64,000 nt of DNA from Halalkalibacter wakoensis JCM 9140 (GTDB lineage: Bacteria > Bacillota > Bacilli > Bacillales > Bacillaceae_D), in NCBI RefSeq assembly GCF_000513095.1, contig NZ_BAUT01000005.1, forward strand, positions 54,409 through 118,408, given 5' to 3'. Made by a program: the position numbers and the translations under genes. The notes under the pieces were generated by a model, which was not told the origin of the DNA, searched no databases, and saw only the letters and a list, made by a program, of their open reading frames with translations. Positions 25,712-35,187 of this stretch are shown here, piece after piece (the stretch's first letter is position 1; each line of letters begins with the position of its first letter).

Positions 25712-27094
25712 ATGGATATTACGCAACAACCATTTTTTACGCGAATATTAGGAGTTCTCTGCTATGTGACAACACTTTTGTTCTTGATCGAATCGTTTAT
25801 ACCGAGTAACTTCTTAAAAAGTACATATAGTTTGTTTTCTGCTATCCTTCTTTTTGCTGCCTTATTTTACTTAACTCGAATCAATCGAATTATTGTCCTT
25901 CTGCTCTTATTTAGCGGTTCTATTTTGCTAGTAGTTGAAAACAGTAGTTGGCAATTTGCTCTTCTAGGGTTTGGCGAAAATGCCAATTTGCTTTCTTTGT
26001 TTTTACTCATTCCTCTTATTGGTACGTTTATGTCTACAGCTGGATATTTGACAGCTTTAAAAGAGAAAGTACAAGAAAGACAAGAAACAGTTGGTCAACA
26101 CCCTTATCGACTTAGTTTCTTTTTAACGGCAACAATGAGCATACTTTTAAATTTCGGATCTATGGCGATTGTGAAAAGAATTGCTGATGAAAGCTTCTCT
26201 CATTTTCAACATAACGTTTTGACTTTAACCATTATGCGCGGGTTTGCCACTTCTATGCTCTGGTCACCTTATTTTGTAAATGTTGGACTCGTATTGGTTT
26301 TGTTTGACATTACGTGGTTGGATATTGGAGGCTATGGTCTTTTTCTAGCATGTATATATATTGGAATCTGCATCTTAATGTTTAAAAGAATCTCATTTGA
26401 TGATGACCCAGTCATTGAACGAAAGCAAAACGATGTAAAAAGTCGAGTCTCCTCTTCTCTTTATGAATTTATTGCATTTTGTATCGTTCTTATTTCTTTA
26501 TCGTTTTTGTTCGATTACGTATTACCCGTACAGATGTTAACCGTTGTTTCATTATTAGCGGTTGTCCTACCACTTTGTTGGGCACTATCCACACGCATCC
26601 TTGGACAATATCTCCATGATGTAATTTTACAAATGGAGTCTTCTTTTGTACGGTTAAAAAATGAACTAGCTGTTTTTATTAGTGCTGGTTTTCTCGGCAT
26701 GGCCATGACACTTACGGAAATAGGGGACCATTTATCGATATTATTATTTGAAATTTCCTTTGGTTCCGTATTTTTGATCAGTGTATTTTTAATTATCTTC
26801 ACGACTCTTTTAGCGCAAATCGGCATCCATCCTGTTATTATTTTGATAGGGATTGGAAGTGCCTTATCACCAAGTCAATTTGGTGTAAGCCCAGAATATT
26901 TAGCTTTAGTCCTATTAATTGCATGGACCGTCTCAACTCAACTGTCACCATTTTCAGGTCAAGTGCTTATGGCAGCTAAGCTTATGGATAAACCTGCAAG
27001 AACAATCGTAAGACAAAATCTCTTATTTGTCTGTATTGTGGGGGTCGCATTAACTTTAGCCATTTATGTTTTTTATCTTTTAGGATGGTTATAA
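25712..27094 (+). CDS. multi-spanning membrane protein, possible permease (paralogue of 36317-37693)
   Basis: 460 residues with about 11-12 hydrophobic helices. Shares layout and motifs with the minus-strand protein at 36317-37693: AWSP/LWSPYFVNVG in the middle, QIGIHPVIILIGIGSAL versus MIGVHPIATIGILLEAL near the C-terminus. That suggests an ion-transporter-type fold with two re-entrant regions. No family name can be given. The first ATG touches the AAGGAG ribosome binding site, so initiation may instead be at the ATT (25718) two codons on. Confidence 0.72.
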   Translation: MDITQQPFFTRILGVLCYVTTLLFLIESFIPSNFLKSTYSLFSAILLFAALFYLTRINRIIVLLLLFSGSILLVVENSSWQFALLGFGENANLLSLFLLIPLIGTFMSTAGYLTALKEKVQERQETVGQHPYRLSFFLTATMSILLNFGSMAIVKRIADESFSHFQHNVLTLTIMRGFATSMLWSPYFVNVGLVLVLFDITWLDIGGYGLFLACIYIGICILMFKRISFDDDPVIERKQNDVKSRVSSSLYEFIAFCIVLISLSFLFDYVLPVQMLTVVSLLAVVLPLCWALSTRILGQYLHDVILQMESSFVRLKNELAVFISAGFLGMAMTLTEIGDHLSILLFEISFGSVFLISVFLIIFTTLLAQIGIHPVIILIGIGSALSPSQFGVSPEYLALVLLIAWTVSTQLSPFSGQVLMAAKLMDKPARTIVRQNLLFVCIVGVALTLAIYVFYLLGWL

Positions 27095-27113
27095 CAACAG
27101 GAAGGAATGAATT

Positions 27114-27805
27114 ATGGAAAGCAAGGCACACAAACACCTTAAGACACAAGCTCTCTACTGGCTAAAAGGAAAAATGACTGATTTATGTGCAAATGAAGTA
27201 AAACTTTTTGTGCATAGGAAACGATTTAAGGCAGATGCAGTCGGCATCAATCTTAAGAGAAAAGAAGTCCGGATTATCGAGGTAAAAGTTACTCGTTCTG
27301 ACTTCCTAAGGGATGATGTTCTTCATTCAGATTATGCTACCACCAAGTGGCTGATTACGCCTATCTACTAACGCCTAAAGGATTACTGAAACTTGATGAA
27401 ATCCCTAAAGGCTATGGCTTGTTAGAAATTGATGAGTTTGATTCAATTACGGTTATTAAAAACCCTAGTAGAAATCAAACACCCAAACTTTCCCTTGATA
27501 CATTCATAAAGAGAACAGGACGTGCAGCAACAAATGCCGTATTGTTTCAAGAATTATCAAAAGAAACAAAAGATAAAACAGGAGGAGCTTTTTCTAGAGG
27601 CGCGACGATACAATTAATTAGCGCAACCTGCCCCAGTTGTAAAAAAAGAAAAAAATACCTAATTCAAATCGATCAAAAAGAAGTTTTATGTGAAGGTCGA
27701 GGCTGTAAAACAGAGATCCCTCTTTCGAAAGCACGAACACATATCATTACTTCATACAACAAAAATTTCGTCAAGAAAATCAATAAACTTATGGAAAATG
27801 AATAG
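27114..27805 (+). pseudogene. MmcB-like nuclease-fold protein with zinc ribbon, frameshifted
   Basis: N-terminal part (KADAVGINLKRKEVRIIEVKV then TRSDFLRDD) has the D...ExK core of the MmcB/PD-(D/E)xK family linked to DNA repair. The frame stops at 27371. The overlapping frame from about 27347 continues VADYAYLLTPKGLLKLDEIP to a C-terminal zinc ribbon (CPSCKKRKKYLI, CEGRGCKTEIP). Adding one A in the AAG before GTGGCT fuses both into about 230 residues. AGGAAGGAATT ribosome binding site. It may be coupled with the small gene at 27819. Confidence 0.72.
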
Positions 27806-27818
27806 AGGAGATAAACCA

Positions 27819-28118
27819 ATGAATCAGAAAGAAGTAGAAAACAAAGTAATTAGTAATTTCCAGCGTGATGAGCATATGATGATTCTTGTCTTTGCTCAGT
27901 GGTGTGTAAACAACCGTTTAGATCCAAAACATGTGTACCTTCAAGCATATCCAACACAAGCAGATAATCCCGCCTTGCAGCAAGCTCTAGAATTAACGGT
28001 GCCGAAAGACGAATCTGAAACAATTGCCGATGAGACGGTATTAGGAGTGTTATCTCTATTTGGAAATGATGATTTAGCCTGCGTTGTTTCAGAGGTAATT
28101 GAAAAACGAAACAAGTAA
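27819..28118 (+). CDS. small conserved-looking protein, unknown function
   Basis: 99 residues, hydrophilic, mostly helical, beginning MNQKEVENKVISNFQRDEHM. AGAGGAGATAAACC before the ATG; the ribosome binding site overlaps the end of the nuclease-like gene 13 nt upstream, so the two form an operon ending at a strong terminator. No family recognised. Confidence 0.7.
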   Translation: MNQKEVENKVISNFQRDEHMMILVFAQWCVNNRLDPKHVYLQAYPTQADNPALQQALELTVPKDESETIADETVLGVLSLFGNDDLACVVSEVIEKRNK

Positions 28119-28120
28119 AA

Positions 28121-28166
28121 AGAAGGGTATAGAAGAGATTGATGCCTCTTTTATACCCTTCTCTTT
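28121..28166 (+). terminator. terminator after the nuclease-like operon
   Basis: AGAAGGGTATAgAAGAG pairs with CTCTTtTATACCCTTCT, then a T-run. Confidence 0.85.
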
Positions 28167-28182
28167 ATAAAATCAAAAATGG

Positions 28183-28377
28183 TTACTCCTCATAATTAGC
28201 CTCGAGCGAGTTAGAATTTCTTTTTAAATAAAACAATAATCCTACATAGATTACATTAGCTACTACGGTAAAAAGAAGGACTTCCATAAGATAATCAAGT
28301 CCTGTAAAAATACTCCCAATGAACAGACCATTTACAAAGAAGAAACCTAATAACGTTAATACCTTTTTCTCACTCAT
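28183..28377 (-). CDS. 64-residue two-helix membrane protein
   Basis: Hydrophobic segments at about residues 6-27 and 31-50, charged tail RNSNSLEANYEE. AGGGGTGTTG ribosome binding site. Function unknown. Confidence 0.65.
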   Translation of the reverse strand: MSEKKVLTLLGFFFVNGLFIGSIFTGLDYLMEVLLFTVVANVIYVGLLFYLKRNSNSLEANYEE

Positions 28378-28439
28378 CTTACAACACCCCTTTTTCTATA
28401 TCTTATTTAAAGGCTATTTTTCAAAACAATACTGTATTT

Positions 28440-31022
28440 TCATCTATAATGCTTACGATTTCGATATCCTCCACGTTCTCTTTGGCGATAACGCGATTTA
28501 TGGCATGCATCACACATTGTAAATTCATGGTCCCAAGCCATTGTTTTCCCACAATATTTGCATACTTTCGTTAAGTTTCTTACATCATTTTTAAGAAAGT
28601 CATGTACGCCATCGCTAATTTCTTCACGTATTCGTTCCCAATAGAGAGCTTCGGTTCTTCGTTCTAAGCGGTATAAAAACAGAAGATGTAAACCAATTGA
28701 TTTATACGACAATTCTAGTTCTTCAAGTGAACCTCTCACAATTTGAGGTTCAGGTAGGTCCTCTCCTCTTACGATTGCGATCATTTTTTCTTGCCACTGT
28801 TCAGTTAAGCCAGGTTCTTTAGACGAAAAAGGCAGGTGCAAAAAGCCGTATAAATCCATCATCGATAGCCGTCCTTCGATCTCTGTTCCTCTAATGGATT
28901 CGTATAATTCCTTTTCTTCAGAAAGACTCGCTTTTTTTGTTCCTTGAGGGCTTTCAAACTTATCCCAAAGTTCAAAAAACGTGCCTAAATCTCGATAATA
29001 TTTTTGAAACCGTTCAAATACTGAATTTGTCGGAGCGATCGCAAAGGTTTGAATGGATTCATCTTCTTGCTGAAGCAAATGCCTCATGATTTTAATATCA
29101 CTAACAAATGCAACCTTTCCAACATCATAAATGCCTTTACGGCCAGCTCGACCTGCAATTTGTTTGATTTCTTGTGAAGTTAGTCTTCTCCTCCTCGTTC
29201 CATCAAACTTTTCATTTTCTAAAAAGGCTATTCTTCTAATCGGTAAATTTAATCCCATACCGATTGCATCGGTTGACACAATAACATTTGTTTCACCATC
29301 AATAAAACGTTGCATTTGTTTTTTTCTCGTTTCTGGAGGCATGCTTCCGTATATCATGCTGACAGAATGTCCATTTTTTTGAAGCTGTGAAGCTGTTTCC
29401 AGCACTCTCCTTCTAGAAAAACAAACTAACGCATCACCTTTTTTCGTGTGACTCATTTTAAATTCTTTTCTTTCCACCTTGAGTGGAATCGTTCGCTTAT
29501 AGTCATGTATTTCAATATTCTCCGAATCTCCAAGTAATTGACGAACCATCAATTCTGCATTGCGACTACCAATAATGTGAACTTCATTTGCATTTGCCTT
29601 TGTTACAGCTTTATACCAAGAAAATCCACGATCTTTATCAGCAATCATTTGAGCTTCATCAATCACAATTACCTCATAAAATTCTTTCTCATGAAACATC
29701 TCTACTGTACAGGAAGTATGTCTAGCATCGTTGACAACTTTTTCTTCCTCACCTGTTTTAAGCGTACACGGAACTCCTTCAGCATTTAATTTGTCATACA
29801 CTTCTAATGCTAACAAACGTAGTGGAGCTAAGTACAAGCCACTTGAGGCCTTCTTCATTTTCTCAAGAGCATGATAGGTTTTCCCTGTATTGGTCTCACC
29901 AATGTGTAACACGTAACGAATGTTTCTACCAGCTGATGGTCTATATTCACGGGAAAAAATATCATCCAAAATCCGAGCTTCTTCTTCCAGCCTTCGCTTT
30001 TCCTCGGCTTCTTCTTCAGCTTTTTTTCGTTCCCGTTCTTTTAAGTCCTCATCATAAATCTTCATATGCTTCTCCACATCAAATGGAATGTCTGCAAGGC
30101 TTAAAAGGTCATCAAGTAGCTCCGATTGAATGCTAGACAAAAAGCGCTTTTCCCAATATGGAAGATACGGTTTAACCAAAATACTGATTTTTGTTTCCGT
30201 TAAACGTTCATTAAATACTTTTTTATATTGTTCATGAAGTTCTTCAGGCAATTGTTCAAAAACAAGCCTACTAACGTACAATCGAAGTTTCTCGTTAATA
30301 AAGCGTTGGTAAACAAAAAGATATCTTTCATATTCCCAATAGTAAGCTTTCTGAACCGCTCCTGTTAATTCATCAAAAAATTTCGCTACGGTAAAGTAAT
30401 CTTCAGGGCGAAAAGGACCTAAATCTTCAAGCTCTTCTTCAATACGAAACGTCTCAATTTTTCGATATTTCCTTTTTTCTTTAAAATCGAAGGCTAATTG
30501 TTGACTGACACGATGTCGAATATAAAGGTAAAACGAATGCTGTTTTGTTTCAAAGATGTTCTGCAGAACCTTTTCGATTTGTAATTCAACACGTTTTCTC
30601 TCTGTGGCAAGTTGCTCTTCTTCTTGTCTCTTCAATAAGTTTCTCTTAGCTACTTGAAACATTTCTTCCCATTCACGCTCTTGGCCTTTAAAATGCTCTT
30701 TTAACCAGTTGATCACATCAAACGGCTGGTACTTTCTAATTTCATTTCTAAACAGACGATTGATTACTTTTTTATCTACCCCGTCAACTTCATACTTTCT
30801 TTCCGTAAGAAAAGCTTTCTTTTCTCTCTTTGGAACATCATTCGTCGCTTTATTTAACCAAACATTGATCCAAATTTGCTCTACATAGTTATGACGCTCT
30901 TCAATGTATTGCTCATACGTACCACTTTTGTCCCGTTCTTCTAAATACTTTTCAATATCCTCCATTATTTTTCTTTTTGTATGTTCAACTGCTTGCGGAT
31001 AAACAGTAACTAGTTTATTCAT
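28440..31022 (-). CDS. SUV3-like DEAD/DEAH-type RNA helicase
   Basis: About 860 residues. Long charged helical N-terminal region (about 1-360). Helicase core with Walker A GETNTGKTYHAL, LAPLRLLALEVYD, DEAQM (motif II as in mitochondrial SUV3), VSTDAIGMGLNLP and QIAGRAGRKG. C-terminal zinc ribbon (CKYCGKTMAWDHEFTMCDAC) with a basic RYRQRERGGYRNRKHYR tail that suits RNA binding. SUV3 homologues act in mitochondrial RNA turnover; the bacterial role is not established. Start at ATG 31022 after GAAGGAG. Free-standing gene. Confidence 0.88.
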   Translation of the reverse strand: MNKLVTVYPQAVEHTKRKIMEDIEKYLEERDKSGTYEQYIEERHNYVEQIWINVWLNKATNDVPKREKKAFLTERKYEVDGVDKKVINRLFRNEIRKYQPFDVINWLKEHFKGQEREWEEMFQVAKRNLLKRQEEEQLATERKRVELQIEKVLQNIFETKQHSFYLYIRHRVSQQLAFDFKEKRKYRKIETFRIEEELEDLGPFRPEDYFTVAKFFDELTGAVQKAYYWEYERYLFVYQRFINEKLRLYVSRLVFEQLPEELHEQYKKVFNERLTETKISILVKPYLPYWEKRFLSSIQSELLDDLLSLADIPFDVEKHMKIYDEDLKERERKKAEEEAEEKRRLEEEARILDDIFSREYRPSAGRNIRYVLHIGETNTGKTYHALEKMKKASSGLYLAPLRLLALEVYDKLNAEGVPCTLKTGEEEKVVNDARHTSCTVEMFHEKEFYEVIVIDEAQMIADKDRGFSWYKAVTKANANEVHIIGSRNAELMVRQLLGDSENIEIHDYKRTIPLKVERKEFKMSHTKKGDALVCFSRRRVLETASQLQKNGHSVSMIYGSMPPETRKKQMQRFIDGETNVIVSTDAIGMGLNLPIRRIAFLENEKFDGTRRRRLTSQEIKQIAGRAGRKGIYDVGKVAFVSDIKIMRHLLQQEDESIQTFAIAPTNSVFERFQKYYRDLGTFFELWDKFESPQGTKKASLSEEKELYESIRGTEIEGRLSMMDLYGFLHLPFSSKEPGLTEQWQEKMIAIVRGEDLPEPQIVRGSLEELELSYKSIGLHLLFLYRLERRTEALYWERIREEISDGVHDFLKNDVRNLTKVCKYCGKTMAWDHEFTMCDACHKSRYRQRERGGYRNRKHYR

Positions 31023-31176
31023 AGCAAACTCCTTCAAAAGTGTGACGTGACATCATTAAATATCTCATTTTAAAATTAACTTATGGTTATGATTTAGTTT
31101 ATGCTGGAATACCTAATGTAATCAAATCTAAACCTTTACAGTTTTTAACTTAATTGTAACATTTACTTCACAAGAA

Positions 31177-31207
31177 AAAAGACTAAACGCATCACGTCTA
31201 GTCTTTT
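31177..31207 (-). terminator. terminator after the Na/Pi cotransporter gene
   Basis: AAAAGACTAAACG / CGTCTAGTCTTTT stem with T-run on the minus strand, 9 nt past the stop. Confidence 0.8.
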
Positions 31208-31215
31208 CCTTCATA

Positions 31216-32838
31216 TTATTCTTCGCCGATTACGACCTCGGCAATATTTACCGCATGATCTCCTACTCTTTCAAGGTTACTTACGATATCAACATAAATA
31301 ATTCCTGCAGATCCTGTACAGCGGTTTTCATTCAAACGAGTAATATGTTTTTTCCTTAAATCACGTTCCATTTTATCAATTTTATCTTCTTTCTCTAAGA
31401 CAGATTTAGCCATTTCTAAATCATTTGTTTCTAATGCTTTGATTGATTCTCTTAATGTCGATAATGTTAAATCAAACATTGCATCTAAATCTTCTATAGC
31501 TGAATCTGAAAATTTCACTTTGTTGACGACTTGATTATCAACGAGTTCCATAATGTTTTCCATATGGTCTCCAATTCGTTCGATATCTCTAACCGTATTC
31601 ATTAAGGTTGAATGGAGCTTTGAGTCTTCAACTGTGTAAGAATGTGATGCTAATTGAACAAGGTAGTCCGTAATTTTACGGTCTAAATTATTAATGGCAT
31701 CTTCAAACTGTGGCACTAATTCCCCGTGTTTCTTTTCATGAGTCTTCATATACTTTCCGACTTCTTCAAGTCCTTTTTCTGAAAGCTCAGCCATTCTTAA
31801 TACTTCTTTTTGCGCCTGTCCTAATGCTATTGATGGAGCTTCTCTAATGAAACGCTCATCTAAGTGAACTGCTTTGTATTCAATAGCTGAATCTTTTCCT
31901 GGTATAATCTTTGTAACAATTAAAGCTAAAACGGCAATAAAAGGTAATTGGATAAATGTATTAGATACATTAAAAATCCCATGAGCAAAAGCAATTGTCA
32001 TTTCAGGATTTAGCATCAACGCATCTTGAATATATGAGATAAGAATCACAAATGGTCTAAATAAAAGTAACACAATGGCAGTACCAATCAAGTTGAAAAT
32101 TACGTGTGTTAAAGCGGCACGTTTAGCTGCAATGGAGGCACCTAATGATGCAAGTACAGCTGTGATTGTAGTTCCAATGTTATCACCAAACAAAACCGGT
32201 AAGGCTGCGTTTAAATCCATCAAGCCTTGTGAAAACAATGTCTGTAATAAACCTATCGATGCTGAAGAACTCTGTACAATGACAGTAAAGATCGTACCAA
32301 TGAGTACGCCTAATAATGGGTTATCACTCATGCTAACTGTTAAGTCAGCAAAAGCCTGTACTTCACGTAATGGCTTCATCGCATCACCCATGAAATTTAA
32401 GCCTAAAAATAACGCTCCAAAACCAAAAATAACTTGACCATAGTTGTTTATTTTTTGCTTTTTAAAGAAGAAGATTAAAAACGTACCTACTGCAATAATC
32501 GGTAGTGCATAGGCTGAAATTTTTATCCCGATAATAAAAGCCGTTACAGTGGTTCCAATATTGGCACCCATTATAACCCCTATTGCTTGTTTTAAAGTCA
32601 TAAACCCAGCGTTAACAAGACCAATCGTTAGAACCGTTGTTCCAGTACTTGTTTGCAGCAAAATCGTAACGACTAAACCGGCTAGAACGCCCATTAATGG
32701 ATTCGTTGTAAATTTATCAAGTAAATCCCTTAAACGGTCACCTGCTACTTTCTGTAGACCATCTCCCATGTATTTGATACCAAATAAGAAGATCCCTAAG
32801 CCTCCCAAAAACATGAACAGAATTGTTTGTAAATCCAT
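31216..32838 (-). CDS. Na+/phosphate cotransporter (NptA/PNaS family) with PhoU-like domain
   Basis: 540 residues. Two repeated transport halves with the signatures LLQTSTGTTVLTIG and VIVQSSSASIGLLQ, plus GANIGTT and GDNIGTT repeats. C-terminal helical PhoU-like domain from about residue 340 (MNTVRDIERIGDHMENIMEL, VSNLERVGDHAVNIAE). Imports phosphate with sodium. Five TTTACA-type PhoP boxes upstream make it a probable Pho-regulon member, induced by phosphate limitation. Monocistronic. Confidence 0.92.
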   Translation of the reverse strand: MDLQTILFMFLGGLGIFLFGIKYMGDGLQKVAGDRLRDLLDKFTTNPLMGVLAGLVVTILLQTSTGTTVLTIGLVNAGFMTLKQAIGVIMGANIGTTVTAFIIGIKISAYALPIIAVGTFLIFFFKKQKINNYGQVIFGFGALFLGLNFMGDAMKPLREVQAFADLTVSMSDNPLLGVLIGTIFTVIVQSSSASIGLLQTLFSQGLMDLNAALPVLFGDNIGTTITAVLASLGASIAAKRAALTHVIFNLIGTAIVLLLFRPFVILISYIQDALMLNPEMTIAFAHGIFNVSNTFIQLPFIAVLALIVTKIIPGKDSAIEYKAVHLDERFIREAPSIALGQAQKEVLRMAELSEKGLEEVGKYMKTHEKKHGELVPQFEDAINNLDRKITDYLVQLASHSYTVEDSKLHSTLMNTVRDIERIGDHMENIMELVDNQVVNKVKFSDSAIEDLDAMFDLTLSTLRESIKALETNDLEMAKSVLEKEDKIDKMERDLRKKHITRLNENRCTGSAGIIYVDIVSNLERVGDHAVNIAEVVIGEE

Positions 32839-32912
32839 TTCATCAACCCTTCTCTTTATATGGTGTTCGACATTTTTCTACAACTTTGTCCCCCTTACAC
32901 ATATTAAAAAAC

Positions 32913-32966
32913 TGTTAAGAGAATGTAAATGATTCGTTTGTAAAGATATTGTAAAGATTTTGTAAA
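32913..32966 (-). promoter_or_regulatory. array of five PhoP-type boxes upstream of the Na/Pi cotransporter gene
   Basis: On the minus strand TTTACA occurs at 32961-32966, 32950-32955, 32939-32944 and 32924-32929 and TTAACA at 32913-32918. Spacing is 11, 11, 15 and 11 nt. The B. subtilis PhoP box is TT(A/T/C)ACA repeated at about 11 bp. Confidence 0.75.
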
Positions 32967-33097
32967 ATCCATAATTCACCAAATTCAAACGTTACTTTTA
33001 ATGTTACGTATGTATTTTTAAACAATAAACGTGTTTGTATTCAAACTTTAAAATAGCATAGCCTAAGAAAAAACCCCATTGGAAAGGATGTCTCTAA

Positions 33098-33409
33098 ATG
33101 TCAGATGATCGTTTTGAGCAAGTGTTTGAACAGTATCGTGAGCAAGGAAAAAAGAAGGTTGAAAATGAAGCATATCAAGGAGAAGACAACCGCGAATCAA
33201 TAGTGGCTGTCAGGAAAAATGAAGAAGGTGATTTAATCGCTTTTAAGACAAGTACTGGTCGTGAATTAGATTACGTACAAGCACTAGAAGAAGCGAAGGC
33301 TGGAAATCTTGCACATGTCGATGTCTTTCACAAATATGGGCGTGACATTGTTAGAAGTGAACCTGATGGAATCAAAGAAAATAATTTAGATCAATTACCG
33401 CTTTTTTAG
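33098..33409 (+). CDS. DUF3892 family protein
   Basis: 103 residues. The second half (ESIVAVRKNEEGDLIAFKTS, TGRELDYVQALEEAKAGNLA, SEPDGIKENNLDQLPLF) is the DUF3892 signature; the first 35 residues are a charged extension. No function known for the family. TTGGAAAGGATG before the start. Confidence 0.85.
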   Translation: MSDDRFEQVFEQYREQGKKKVENEAYQGEDNRESIVAVRKNEEGDLIAFKTSTGRELDYVQALEEAKAGNLAHVDVFHKYGRDIVRSEPDGIKENNLDQLPLF

Positions 33410-33500
33410 TGCACGAAAAATCTCTTATTGACCTCCTCAAGCCCTCCATTAATCACCATTTCTCTTTTTCTTAATAAAGTGAAGAGAGGAGGGCTAAGGA

Positions 33501-34253
33501 ATGATATTGCATCACTTAAACGACTTAATTGAGGATATTAACCTAGCTGATTGGCAACAAGACGCCATTGATCAGTTCAAAAAAAACATGTCCAATAAAG
33601 AGAATCTTTTTCCTTGTATTCCTGCAACGCAATCGTTCTTTTTAAATCACTTGCGCTACGCGTTCGTCGGAGATCCTAGAATTCCAAAGACGAAATATGA
33701 ACTGGCTGACATTTTAAAGGAGTATGCCATTCATTCGAATGTCTTTGGAAAATATTCGTCTCTTATTGTATTCTTTCAAACTCCTGAAGACTTGGCTTCC
33801 GCAAACATGGAAACTTTTGAACAATTGTTTTGGGAGCAACTAACACACCTTCACACACTAGATGAACAAAAATGGCCTGATGTCATTCCATTTGATCCAG
33901 ATCATAACTCTTGGGAATTTTGCTTTCAAAATGAACGTTTTTTTATGTATTGCGCTACACCTTCTCACCTGCATCGTAAAAGTAGATATTTTCCTTATTT
34001 TTTATTCGCCATTACCCCCCGGTGGGTTTTAGAACAGTTTGATGAGACCCCTTATTACGCAACTAAAATTAGAACTGCTATTCGAGAACGTCTCATTCAA
34101 TATGATGACATCCCTCCACATACTGAATTAAGGATGTACGGAGACACTCACAATTTAGAGTGGAAACAATATTTTTTGAGAGACGATCAGACTACATTGA
34201 ATACGTGCCCATTTTTAAAAATGATCCAAAATAAAAAGAAAAACAAACGATAA
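33501..34253 (+). CDS. YqcI/YcgG family protein
   Basis: 250 residues. FPCIPATQSFFLNHLRYAFVGDPR, then YSSLIVFFQTPE and FMYCATPSHLHRKSRYF are typical of the YqcI/YcgG family (found in Bacillus and in siderophore or secondary-metabolite clusters; role unknown). The GGAGGGCT ribosome binding site (33488-33495) is fully complementary to AGCCCTCC at 33440-33447 in the leader, so it could be masked. Terminator follows. Confidence 0.88.
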   Translation: MILHHLNDLIEDINLADWQQDAIDQFKKNMSNKENLFPCIPATQSFFLNHLRYAFVGDPRIPKTKYELADILKEYAIHSNVFGKYSSLIVFFQTPEDLASANMETFEQLFWEQLTHLHTLDEQKWPDVIPFDPDHNSWEFCFQNERFFMYCATPSHLHRKSRYFPYFLFAITPRWVLEQFDETPYYATKIRTAIRERLIQYDDIPPHTELRMYGDTHNLEWKQYFLRDDQTTLNTCPFLKMIQNKKKNKR

Positions 34254-34327
34254 AAACAGTAGACAAATGAAGAAAACAAGTTGAATTTTTCATGTTTATC
34301 AGCGAACACCCACAAAAGGGGACAAAA

Positions 34328-34371
34328 AAAGGGCACTGATGAAGGTGTCACAAACCTTTTCACTGCCCTTT
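34328..34371. terminator. bidirectional terminator between convergent genes
   Basis: AAAGGGCA...TGCCCTTT with an inner TGAAGG/CCTTTTCA pairing, A-run on the left and T-rich right side. Confidence 0.75.
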
Positions 34372-34394
34372 CATATATCATTTTGTTTTAAAGA

Positions 34395-35054
34395 TCAGGA
34401 ATCGGCGTCCAAACTTTGAATGGAGTCCATATGACTAGCAATCATAGCAATAATTGTACTTGCTTCGTCTTTGCTAAAAATGAAGTTAAACTCGTCTTTA
34501 ATTAATTCATCATCAGCCGTTTTCACTCGATTGGTTCTCTGTAAAACTCCATCTCCCGTTTCTTGAATAACCCCAAATTTATAAGTGATTTCAACATCTT
34601 CACTTTCATCAATATATGCTGTAACTTCTGGAGTTTCCCAATCAACATCAAGTGTCTCATACTCGTCATCATCATACTCGTCCAAGCTTTCCACATAAAC
34701 GATTTCGTCATCCTCATCCTCATATTCAAAGTCTTCCTCTTCGTCATTCATGAATTCGTGAAAGCTCTCGTGAACAACATCGATAATATCTTCAATATCT
34801 TCTAAAATCGTTCTAGATATTAGATCGAACTCGATGTCATATGATTCGATGTAAAATTCATTGTTAAATGGATCAAAGAATAATGTGCAGAAATACTCAC
34901 GATCCTCTTCTTCCGTTTCTACAAAGAATTCAATTCGAGGGTGTTTAGCACCTTTATCAATGGACATGTGACCAATCTGGTCAAATTCTTCACAAATTGA
35001 TTCAAGATCGTCTTGTAGTTCTGCAGAAACTCGATCAAACCAATCTAATGTCAT
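34395..35054 (-). CDS. very acidic cytoplasmic protein, unknown function
   Basis: 219 residues beginning MTLDWFDRVSAELQDDLESI. The middle (about 100-145) is a run of D/E residues (NDEEEDFEYEDEDDEIVYVE) linking two apparently folded parts. No transmembrane segment. GAGGTGATCG ribosome binding site. I do not recognise the family; single gene. Confidence 0.75.
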   Translation of the reverse strand: MTLDWFDRVSAELQDDLESICEEFDQIGHMSIDKGAKHPRIEFFVETEEEDREYFCTLFFDPFNNEFYIESYDIEFDLISRTILEDIEDIIDVVHESFHEFMNDEEEDFEYEDEDDEIVYVESLDEYDDDEYETLDVDWETPEVTAYIDESEDVEITYKFGVIQETGDGVLQRTNRVKTADDELIKDEFNFIFSKDEASTIIAMIASHMDSIQSLDADS

Positions 35055-35187
35055 GAACGATCACCTCTTTATAATATTCGCCTTTTTATTTACGTAAAGC
35101 TACTTCTATTTTGAACCAAAGAGATGATTTTCAATCAACTATTAACATTTTTCTACTCCAAACTACTTTCTATTTGGTCGTAAATTA

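Noticed and set aside
32075..32437. 120-codon plus-strand frame inside the Na/Pi cotransporter gene
   Set aside because: Antisense shadow of a conserved transmembrane gene.
32549..32932. 127-codon plus-strand frame over the cotransporter start and PhoP boxes
   Set aside because: Antisense to conserved sequence; no family resemblance or ribosome binding site.
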